A stretch of DNA of 64,000 nucleotides, from the NCBI GenBank assembly GCA_039182125.1, contig JBCDCH010000016.1, positions 1 to 64,000 of the forward strand. The letters are read 5' to 3'. How positions within the stretch are numbered: position 1 is the stretch's first letter; each line of letters starts with the position of its first letter. The notes beneath the pieces were generated by a model. That model searched no databases. It was not told the origin of the DNA and worked only from the letters and a program-made list of their open reading frames with translations. This stretch comes from Planctomycetota bacterium. GTDB lineage: Bacteria > Planctomycetota > Phycisphaerae > Tepidisphaerales > Tepidisphaeraceae. Shown here in pieces: positions 8,995 to 18,600 of this stretch. Made by a program: the position numbers and the translations under genes.

Positions 8995-9519
8995 ATGTCG
9001 GAAGCAATCAAGAACAACCCGCGCCCGATCCGCGTCCTGGTCGCCGCCAGCGGCGGGGGGCATTGGCAACAGCTCTGCCGGATCGTGCGGCCGATCGTCG
9101 ATGATCCGTCGGCGTTCGCCCGATTTGCCGGCAATGACCAGCACCGCCCGATCGAACTCCATGCCGCCACGACGCTGGCGTCCTTGCGGGATCAGCTGCC
9201 GGCCCACCGGTTCCACCTCGTTCCCGAGGCCAACCGCACCTGCTTGTTCAAGTGCGCTTGGGCGATGGTGCGGATCGGCTGGCTCATCCTCAGGATTCGC
9301 CCGGACGTGGTCATCACCACCGGCGCCGCGCCAGGGTTGATCGCGCTGCGGATCGGTCGTTGGTTCGGCTCGCGCACGGTGTGGATCGACTCGATGGCCA
9401 ACGTCGACAAGCTCTCGCTCTCGGGCAGACGCGCCGGGCCGTACGCCGATCTTTGGATCACGCAATGGGAACACTTGGCCCGTTCGGAGGGGCCGCACTA
9501 CATGGGAATGCTCTTATGA
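8995..9519 (+). CDS. Alg14/PssD-like glycosyltransferase subunit
   Basis: This 174-aa protein opens IRVLVAASGGGHWQQL, the Alg14/PssD signature (sGGH) that forms the membrane-anchored half of a two-part GT28-type enzyme. A hydrophobic region (FKCAWAMVRIGWLILRI) near residue 83 could place it at the membrane, followed by PDVVITTGAAPGLIAL and RTVWIDSMANVDKLSLSGR, typical for the family. In eukaryotes Alg14 recruits Alg13; in bacteria PssD/PssE work the same way. The next gene overlaps by 4 bp and encodes the Alg13/PssE partner, so the pair probably acts as one enzyme on a lipid-linked sugar. Confidence 0.85.
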   Translation: MSEAIKNNPRPIRVLVAASGGGHWQQLCRIVRPIVDDPSAFARFAGNDQHRPIELHAATTLASLRDQLPAHRFHLVPEANRTCLFKCAWAMVRIGWLILRIRPDVVITTGAAPGLIALRIGRWFGSRTVWIDSMANVDKLSLSGRRAGPYADLWITQWEHLARSEGPHYMGMLL

Positions 9520-10226
9520 CACGAATGGCACCAAGACCGGTCGCCGCTGATCCGCTGAAAGTGGGCTTGCCGTTCAGCGACGCCGAGCGCGGCGCGCTGA
9601 TCGAACAACTCACGCACCACGACGTCTCGCCCAGTCCGCTGATCCTCGCGACGGTCGGCACGCAGTTTCCGTTCGACCGCATGCTCCGCGCCGTTGACCG
9701 GTGGGCACTCGATCATCGGGCGGCGCGGATCGTTGCGCAGACCCACGACACCGATGCCGAGTTCGGCGCGTTGCGCTGCCGGCCTTTCCTCGACGCGCGA
9801 GCCGTCGATCGGCTCGCCCGGCGGGCCGACCTCATCGTCGCCCACGCGGGGATGGGGTCGCTGATAACCGCCCTCGAGTCGCGCACGCCGATCATCGTCA
9901 TGCCGCGCTCGGCGATGTTGGGCGAACACCGCAACGAACACCAACGCGGCAGCGCCCGCGTCATTGATCAGCAGGGACTCGCCCACGTTGCCGCCGACGA
10001 AGACGCCCTATACGAAAAGCTGTCCGATCCGGCGACGTGGACGCCGCGATTCGTCGGTACCACCGAAGGACTGTCGATCGAACACCCGTTGGTGAGCGGC
10101 ATTGCGTCGTTCATCGCCGACGTGCCGCCGGGCCGTCGCAAGAAGCGTCTGCCGAAGTTCTGGCGTTCACGTCCGCCCGAATCCGTTTTGCCCGTTTGCT
10201 CCCGTCCCGTTCAGAAAGTGCGTTGA
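9516..10226 (+). CDS. Alg13/PssE-like glycosyltransferase catalytic subunit
   Basis: The ATG at 9516 overlaps the Alg14-like stop by 4 bp, giving 236 aa; the family usually starts nearer the LATVGTQFPFDRML motif (residue ~45), so a later start is possible. Downstream features are ARIVAQTHDTDAEF, a strongly conserved VAHAGMGSLITALESRTPIIVMPR (the GT28 donor-site HAG.gS...a motif) and EHRNEHQ, which is the usual H(r)..H end of PssE/Alg13/MurG-like proteins. It would supply the nucleotide-sugar-binding half that pairs with the preceding Alg14-like subunit. Confidence 0.85.
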   Translation: MTRMAPRPVAADPLKVGLPFSDAERGALIEQLTHHDVSPSPLILATVGTQFPFDRMLRAVDRWALDHRAARIVAQTHDTDAEFGALRCRPFLDARAVDRLARRADLIVAHAGMGSLITALESRTPIIVMPRSAMLGEHRNEHQRGSARVIDQQGLAHVAADEDALYEKLSDPATWTPRFVGTTEGLSIEHPLVSGIASFIADVPPGRRKKRLPKFWRSRPPESVLPVCSRPVQKVR

Positions 10227-10229
10227 TTC

Positions 10230-12605
10230 ATGACCAATTTGCCTTCCGTCCAACGTTCGCCGTCTTCGGCACCGATCCAGCGCCGGTCGATGCAGACGGC
10301 TTCCGCACACACGCCGACCACACCGGCGATGGCGCAACCGTTGCCGCCGTCGCCGATGGCACGGCTGCACGGTCTGCTTCGCGGCCGGTACCCGTTCGCG
10401 ATCACGCTGGGCCTCGTGCTGGGTGTGGCCGGTGCCGCGGCGGCGTTCTTCGGCACGCCGATCGAGTACGAGTCCGTCGGTTCACTACGCATCCGTCCGG
10501 CACTCGAGCGGGTGGTGTACGAATCGGACGGCACGCAGATCATGCCGAACTTCAACTCGTACATGGACCTGCAGGTCACGCTCATCGGCGGGTCGCGCGT
10601 GTTGCGTGAAGCGGCCAAGGCCGAAGGCATCGCCCAACTGTTTCCGCAGGCGGGCGATGATCCCGACGCCGTCGCGATGGCGTTGGCCGGCGGGCTTCAT
10701 GTCGATCACCCGCGTCGTTCGGAACTGCTCAACGTGCGCTACACCCACGCCGAGGCCAAGGTGCCCGCCGCGGCGGTCAACGCGATCACCGAGGCTTACG
10801 TTCGTGTGTACCACGATGAACGCGAGACCGAGCAACAGGAAACGCTCCAAAGACTCGACGAGCGCGCTGTCGAACTCAACGACGCGCTTGCCGAGGCCGA
10901 GGCCAAACTCGCGCACGCCATCACCAAGGCCGGCAGCGGCGATCTCAACTACGCCCAGCACAGCACTTCGATTCGCATCGACGAACTCGACGAGCAGATC
11001 GAAGCGATCGACCGGCTCATCGCCAACACCCGACCGGGTGATGCCGAGCCCGATTCGGAAGTGTCGCGGGATCAACTTGCGCTGCAGGACGGTCAGCTTT
11101 CACAGATGCTCTGGCGGCTCGACGAACTCAAGCAGGCGCAGGTCGACGCCGAGAGCCGGTTCGGCGTGCGGCACCCGACTTACCTCAAGGCCGAGCAGGC
11201 CGTGGTGCAACTCGAACGTTCGATCGAGAAGCGCATCGCCGCGTGGAACCAGATCAATCGCGCCACCACGGCAACCGCACTCATGGGCGGAGACCTTGAA
11301 ACGCTCCAGCGACAACGCGAGGCGATGCTCAACACCCGCGCCGATCAGCAGGCCAAGCTCACCGAGTTGACCGAAGCGCTGCGGGTTGTCGAGTCCACGC
11401 GTGGTCGGGTGAAAATTCTCAAGGAACAACTCGCCCAGGTGGAAGTTCGCAAGGACCAGCTGATTACCGAGCGGCCGGACACCGAGCGGATCGAGATTCT
11501 GGAAGTGGCCGACGAGCCGTTCAGTCCGAAGGTCGACAAGCGGCGTTCGATGGCGGCCGTTGCGGGCGTCGGCGGGATGGGGCTGGGCGTCGGCGTGGTT
11601 GCGTTGCTCGGTCTTGTCCGGCCGCGGCTGCTCAGTTCGTCAACGGCGGCGGCGGGCGTGCCGGTGCTCGGGTCGGTGCCGTTGGTAAACAAGCAGGCGA
11701 ACGCCGACGAGTTGGCAGCGCTGGACCGCGCACTGCATCGCGTACGGACCAAGCTCGATCTTGGCGCGAGCCAAATCGAAGGCGGTCGCGTGATCGTCGT
11801 CGTGAGCCCGCTCCCGGGTGACGGCAAGACGAGCATCGCGTCGGGGTTGGCGGGGCGGTTTGCCGCGACGGGGCGCCGGACGCTGCTCGTCGACGGCGAC
11901 ATCGAGTGCGGCACGCTCAGCCGTCGCTTGCACATGAACCGTCAGCCGCTGGGACAAATTCTCAAGGGCAACAATCGTCTGGATGATCTCGACATGCACG
12001 CGGCAGTCCGTGATGCGGGCCGCGCCGGCAAGCGGATCGGTGAGCACCTGATCGACACCGGACTGGTCAGCCACAGTGACGTGGACCGTGCGTTACGAAT
12101 CCAGTCCACGCCCGGCGGTCTGGAGGCCGTGCTCGACGGCGGTCCGCTCGCGGCCCATGTCCGGCGGAGCCGTCAGCGTGAGTTGGAACTGTTGCCGCGA
12201 ACGGACATCGAAGCCGACGGCACGTCGCGTGGCGCTTTGCCGCGCTTCACGCCATCAGCGGCGGCTCGTATTCTGGCCGAGGCGCGAGCGCAGTTCGACG
12301 TGACCATCATCGACACGGGTCCGCTGCTCGGTGCGCCCGATGCGTTACTTCTTGCGGCACAAGCGGACCAGACCGTGCTGGTCGTGATGCACGGTGGCCA
12401 GGTCACGCCGGCGAAGCTTGCCATCGAAGAGCTGTCCGACATCGGTGCGCCTTTGGCGGGCATTGTCTACAACCGCGTTGCGTCTGCTTCGGCCAACGCC
12501 AGCTACGCCGTGTCCGTGTCCCGCCGTGACGGGGTGGGCGAGAGCAACGGCGTCCGCCGGGGCCTGGGAATCAACGAATCCCTCGAGCCGGCCGACACGC
12601 ACTGA
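10230..12605 (+). CDS. Wzz/BY-kinase fusion (polysaccharide co-polymerase)
   Basis: This 791-aa protein has a Wzz-type periplasmic domain between two membrane helices (about residues 55-75 and 441-463), with coiled coil at about 190-420, then a cytoplasmic P-loop kinase domain. Walker A is SPLPGDGKTS near residue 525, the A' segment TLLVDGDIECG near 551 and the Walker B strand VTIIDTGPLLGAPDALLLA near 690. Between A' and B lies an insert with RIGEHLIDTGLVSHSDVDRAL near residue 603, which looks like the N-terminal motif of type II secretion/pilus ATPases. The tail contains a single Tyr instead of the usual Tyr cluster, so classical autophosphorylation is doubtful. It closes the polysaccharide operon and probably controls chain length or export. 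Confidence 0.85.
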   Translation: MTNLPSVQRSPSSAPIQRRSMQTASAHTPTTPAMAQPLPPSPMARLHGLLRGRYPFAITLGLVLGVAGAAAAFFGTPIEYESVGSLRIRPALERVVYESDGTQIMPNFNSYMDLQVTLIGGSRVLREAAKAEGIAQLFPQAGDDPDAVAMALAGGLHVDHPRRSELLNVRYTHAEAKVPAAAVNAITEAYVRVYHDERETEQQETLQRLDERAVELNDALAEAEAKLAHAITKAGSGDLNYAQHSTSIRIDELDEQIEAIDRLIANTRPGDAEPDSEVSRDQLALQDGQLSQMLWRLDELKQAQVDAESRFGVRHPTYLKAEQAVVQLERSIEKRIAAWNQINRATTATALMGGDLETLQRQREAMLNTRADQQAKLTELTEALRVVESTRGRVKILKEQLAQVEVRKDQLITERPDTERIEILEVADEPFSPKVDKRRSMAAVAGVGGMGLGVGVVALLGLVRPRLLSSSTAAAGVPVLGSVPLVNKQANADELAALDRALHRVRTKLDLGASQIEGGRVIVVVSPLPGDGKTSIASGLAGRFAATGRRTLLVDGDIECGTLSRRLHMNRQPLGQILKGNNRLDDLDMHAAVRDAGRAGKRIGEHLIDTGLVSHSDVDRALRIQSTPGGLEAVLDGGPLAAHVRRSRQRELELLPRTDIEADGTSRGALPRFTPSAAARILAEARAQFDVTIIDTGPLLGAPDALLLAAQADQTVLVVMHGGQVTPAKLAIEELSDIGAPLAGIVYNRVASASANASYAVSVSRRDGVGESNGVRRGLGINESLEPADTH

Positions 12606-12665
12606 ACCTTTTTGGAACAACCACTCGTCGTTACGGGGTCGTCATCAACCCGAAAGAAGTACGTC

Positions 12666-15600
12666 ATGACGGATCGAACTCGCACCCATCGTCGGCCCGG
12701 CGCCCAATCGCCCGCCGCAACACTCGCCGAACCCCTCATCAGCGCCGGTCGCTCGGTCGTTGAACAGCTCGAAGCCCGCCGGTTGCTCGCGGCGACCTAT
12801 CGCGTCAACGCTGGCGGCGATGGTTTCACCGACGCGCTCGGCCAAGTCTGGCAGGCCGACACGGCCGCCGCCCCCGCGCCCGAATCCAACGCCTTTGTCG
12901 CACAAAGTCAGGCATTCACCACCGGTGCGGCGATCGATCTCTCCGACCCGAGCATCCCTGCCGGCACCGATCCGCGTATCTTCCAATCCGAACGGTGGGA
13001 CCCGGGCAATGCCGCGGAGATGGAGTGGGACATCCCCGTCGATCCGGGCGACTACGTCGTGCGGCTCTACTTCGCCGAGATCAGCAACAACCAAATGTCG
13101 GTCGGCGGTCGGCTCTTCGACGTGGCGATCGAAGGACAGACCGTCGTCGACGACGTCGACGTCTTCGCTGAGGTCGGTGCCAACGCGGGGCTGGTGCGCA
13201 CTTTCACCGTGCAGTCCGACGCGAACCTCGACATCGACTTCGACCACGTCTTCCAGAACCCGGCGATCAAGGGCATCGAGGTCATCCCGCTCAGCACCGC
13301 CGGACAACTCTCGGCCGACCCTGGGCAGCTCGACTTCGGCTCGGTCGAAGCAGGGCAAACCCTCACGCAGAACATCACCGTCGAAAACCTCGGCGGCCCT
13401 GGCGATCAGGACATCGAGGTCACGGCGGCCACGCTGTCGGGCGGCGGGGCGGCGGCGTACTCGGTTGATCTCACGACGCCCTTGGTGCTTGCGGCGGGTG
13501 AGTCGGCGGTGGTGCCGGTGACGTTCGCGCCGACCGATGCCGGCAGCTTCGATGCGGAGGTGACGTTCACGCACGACGGCAGCAACGTCGCGGCCGTGGC
13601 GCTGTCAGGGTTGGCGACCGATCCGCCACCGCCGGCCGAGGTGCTTTACCGCGTCAACGCCGGCTACTTCGAAGACGTGGCCGACCCGACCGGCGGCCCC
13701 GACTGGGAGGCCGACCCGCAGGAAGGCGGCTCGCCCTACACCAACGACGACGAAGCGTTCAGCAACTCGTTCATCACGTCCGCCAGCGTCGACCTGACGC
13801 ACCCGTCGGTGCCGGACAACCTTGCGTCGACGTTCCAGGGTTTGAGCCAGTCGCAGCGCTGGGACAAGTTCGGCGGCGAGCCGATGCGCTGGTCATTCCC
13901 GACCGGGCCCGGCACCTACGAAGTCGTGCTGTACTTCGCGGAGATCGGCCAGCAGGAAAACGCGCCGGGCGCGCGTGTCTTCGACGTCTCGGCCGAGGGC
14001 GTGGTTCGGCTCGACGACTACGACACGTTCGTCGAGGCCGGCGGTGGGTTCAAGCTCGTCGCCGAGCGGTTCGAAGTCGTCGTCACTGACGCGTCATTGG
14101 ACCTGCAATGGGACCTGGTCGCGGGCACGCCGATGGTGATGGCGTTGGAAGTGCTCGGCACGCCGGACGTGTCCGATCCGTTCGTGCTGGGTGCGAGCAA
14201 TCTCGACTTCGGCGATGTGGAGGTCGGACAGTCGGCGTCGCTGCCGGTGACGCTAACCAACAATGGCGCGTCGGCGTTGCAGATCACCGGGCTGCCGACC
14301 ACGGGGCCGGGTGCCGCGCTGTTCGGGCTGGACACGGCCGCACCGTTCTCGCTGCTCTCGGGCGAGACGCGCACGATCAACGTCACCTACACACCGACCA
14401 CCGTCGCGGCGGCCAACGCCACGCTCACCGTCGAGCGCGGCGGCCTGTCCGACACGGTCTCGCTCAGCGGCACCGGCGTCGCCGCGCCGACGGGCACATC
14501 GACCTACCGCATCAACGCCGGCGGCTCGTTGATCGCAGCCGCGGGAGGCGACTGGCAGCCCGACACCGATGCCGACCCGTCGCCGTTCTCCAACTTCTCC
14601 ACCGCGTTCAGCAGCGACTACGTCCAGGGCAACCCGATCGACCTGTCCGACCCGAGCATCCCCGCCGGGACGCCCGAGGCGCTGTTCCGCAGCGAACGCT
14701 GGGACCCGGGCAGCGGCGAGGAGATGCAGTGGAGCTTCCCGGTCGAGCCTGGCGAGTACGACGTGTTGCTCTACTTCGCGGAGATCAGCACGAACCAGTC
14801 GTCGGTCGGCGGCCGCATCTTCGACGTGTCGATCGAAGGCCAACTTGTGCTCGACAACTACGACATCTTCGCCGAGGTCGGTGCGAACGCCGGCGTGGTT
14901 AAGACGTTCAACGTCGACAGCGACGGCATCCTGAACATCGACTTCGACCACGTCTTCCAGAATCCCGCGATCAAGGCGATCGAGATCATCCGCGCCGACA
15001 CGGCCGGCCAGCTTTCGGTCAGTCCGACGGCGCTCGATTTCGGCACGGTCGATGTCGGTGAGTCCGGCGTGGCATCGTTCACCGTGACCAACCTCGGCGA
15101 GGCCGGCGATCCGGACATCACCGTCAACGGGCTCTCGTTCAGCAGCACCGCGTTCGCGTCCGGCTCGATCCTGCCGGTGACGCTGCCGGCCGGGGCGTCG
15201 ACGACGATCAACGTTTCGTTCAATCCGCTGGCCGACGGGCCGGTCGCGGGGACGGTCACGGTCCTGCACGACGGCGACTCGACCAACACCATCGCACTCA
15301 GCGGCGTGGGCTTCGACGCGTCGGCACCGAACGAAGCGCCGACGGTCAACCCCGGGACCGCGCCGGCCGCACTGGTCACGGTTCCGGTCGCGCTCGGCGG
15401 AAGTGTCAGCGACGACGGCCGACCCGTCGACGGTGCGCTCACGTCCACCTGGACCAAGGTCAGCGGCCCCGGCGATGTCATCTTCTCCGACCCGGCCGAC
15501 CCGGGCACCGATGTCACCTTCGACCAGGTCGGCCTGTACACGCTGCGCCTCACCGCCACCGACGGCGAGCTCACCAGCTTTGCCGACCTCACCGTCAATG

Positions 15601-18600
15601 TCGTCGAGAACATCGTGCCCGTCGGCTTCGGCAAGAGCACCGTCGCCGGGGTCGACCTCGACGCGCCGACCTCGCTGCAGTTCGGCCCGGACGGCAACGT
15701 CTACGTCGCCCAGCAGAGCGGCAACATCAAGGCGTACTCCATCACCCGCAACGGGCCCAACGACTACTCCAGCACGCTCGTTCACGACATCAACCTCGTG
15801 AAGGACATGCCCAACCGAAACGACGACGGCGAGCTCAACCCGAGCATCAAGAACCGTCTCGTCACCGGCATCGTCGTCACCGGCACCGAGGCCAACCCGG
15901 TGATCTACGTCGTGAGCTCCGATCCGCGCATCGGCGGTGGGCCCGGCGCGTCGCTGACCGACATCGACACCAACTCCGGCGTGCTCTCACGCCTGACCTG
16001 GACCGGCACGGAGTGGGTCAAGCTCGACCTCGTCAACGGCTTGCCGCGGTCGAAGGAGAATCACACCGGCAACGGTCTCGTCTTCAGCCAGGCCGAGAAC
16101 GCGCTCTACATCGGCTACGGCGGCAACACCAACGCCGGCGCGCCGTCGGCCAACTTCGAACTGCTGCCGGAGTTCGCGCTTTCGGCCGCAGTGCTGCGGA
16201 TCGACCTCACCGCCATCGGTGAGACGACGTACAACCTGCCGACGCTCGACGACGAAGACCGCCCCGGCGTCAACGACGAGCACGACCCGTTCGGCGGCAA
16301 CGAAGGCAAGAACCAAGCCGTCATCGTCCCCGGCGGCCCGGTGCAGGTCTACGCCCCCGGCTTCCGCAACCCGTACGACTTGGTGCTGACCCGCAACGGC
16401 AACCTGTACGTCGTCGACAACGGTGCGAACGCCGACTGGGGTGCGGCGCCGCTGGACTCCAACGGCAACATCACCACCGCCGCCACCGCCGGCGACGCGA
16501 CCAACGCTCAGTCCGAACCCGGCCAGACCTGGCAGGACGGTTTGCACCTGATCACCGGCGAGGGCTACTACGGCGGCCACGCCAACCCGACCCGCGCCAA
16601 CCGCGCCAACACCTTCAACGACAGCAACCCGCAGTCGCCGGTGCCGGCCGGTTTCGAGAATCCGGTCGAGGGACACTTCCTCCCGTCCGGCCAGAACGGC
16701 TCGCTCTGGGAGAACCCCGCGAGCACCAACGGCCTGACCGAGTACACCGGCAACAACTTCGGTGGCGCGCTCGACGGCGACCTGTTGGCCGTCGCGTTCG
16801 ACAACACGGTCTGGCACATCCCGCTGAGTCCCGACGGCCAGCTCGATGGCACGCCAGCGCCGCTGTTCCAGAACGTCGGCATCGTGCCGTTGGACGTCAC
16901 CACGCAAGGCGTGTCCGGCGAGTTCCCCGGCACCATCTGGGTCGCCGAATATCTCAACGATCAGATCGTCGTCTTCGAGCCCAACGACTTCGACGGCTCG
17001 GGTACCGGCGGCACCGGTGCGTACGACCCGAACCTCGACGAAGACAACGACGGCTACAACAACGCCGACGAAATCGACAACGGCACCAACCCGCTCAGCG
17101 CCGGCGACATCCCGCCCGACTTCGACGGCGACTTCACGTCCGACCTCAACGACATCGACGACGATAACGACACGACTCCCGATGAGGATGATCCGTTCGC
17201 GATCGACCCGGACGACGGTGCGTCAACGCCGTTGCCGGTCCGGTACGGCTGGGAGAACGAAGGCCTGGACAACCCCGGCGGTCTGCTCGAGCTCGGCTGG
17301 ACCGGGCTGATGACCAACGGCCTCGACAACTACCGCGATTTGTTCTTCCCGGATCAGATGACCGCCGGCGGGGCGGCGGGGGTGATGACCTTCGACAACG
17401 TCACCGCCGGCACCGCGTGGGGGAGCAACAACGATCAGGAGCAGGCGCTGCAGTTCGGCACCGCCGTCACCAGCGCGACCGGATCTTTCTACGCCCACAC
17501 GAAGATCCAGAATCCGTTCAGCGGGATCACGCCGCAAGCCGGTCAGGAAGCCGGCATGCAGATCGGCACCGGCGATCAGGACAACTACCTCTCGATCGTC
17601 ACCGCCGGCAACAACGGCGGGGAGCTGCGGGCTTACCTCGAAATTGCCGGCTCGCCGCAGTTGCTCGGCAGCGTGTCGTTGCCGATGGGCGCGGGGACGA
17701 ACGTGCAGGCGATCGACCTGTACATCCGCATGGACGCCGCGACCGGTGCGGCGATCCTGTCCTTCGCCGCAACGATCAGCGGCATCACCGGCGCGGTGCA
17801 AACGGTTGCGACGACCAACGTCCCGACGAGCTGGTTCGCCGGCCCGGCGGGTCTGGCGGTCGGCGTGATCTCGACGACCCGCGGCGCGGGGCAAGCCACC
17901 GCAGCGCCGGCATTCCCGGTGACATATGACTTCATCGACGTGTTGCCGGTTCAGCCGTCGGTGCTGGCGTTGGAGTCGGAGCCGGACTTCACCAACGTCG
18001 CGCCCGGCAGCTCGTCGACGCAGAACGTGATCCTGGCCAACCTCGGCGGGCCGGGCGATCCGGCGATCACCGTGTCGGCGCTTGACCTCCTTGGTGTCGG
18101 CGCTTCGGCGTACAGCCTCGGCATCGCTGCGCCGTTCGTGCTCGAAGCCGGGCAGAGTGTGGCGATTCCGGTGACGTTCACGCCTACCACCGACGAGACG
18201 CCGGCCGCCACGCTGCGTGTCACCCACGACGGCAACGGCGGTCTGCTCGACGTCGAACTGCCCGCGATCAGCACCAACTACGCTCCCGGCCTGGTCGGCT
18301 CGTATTACAACACGCGCTTCCTCACCGAACTGGTCGAGACACGCATCGATCCGACGATCGACTTCATCGGCTGGAACCTCCACCCGCCCGACACCAGCGT
18401 CTTGCCGGATAAGCAGTACTCGGTCCGCTGGGAAGGCGCGGTGCTCATCGACCAGCCCGGCGCGTGGGAGTTCGAGACGTTCTCCGACGACGGCGTGCGG
18501 CTCTGGATCGATGGCCAGCTGATCATCGATAACTGGACCAACCATCCCGGCACCTACGACGTCGCGACGATCAACCTTGACGCCGGCTGGCACGAGCTGC

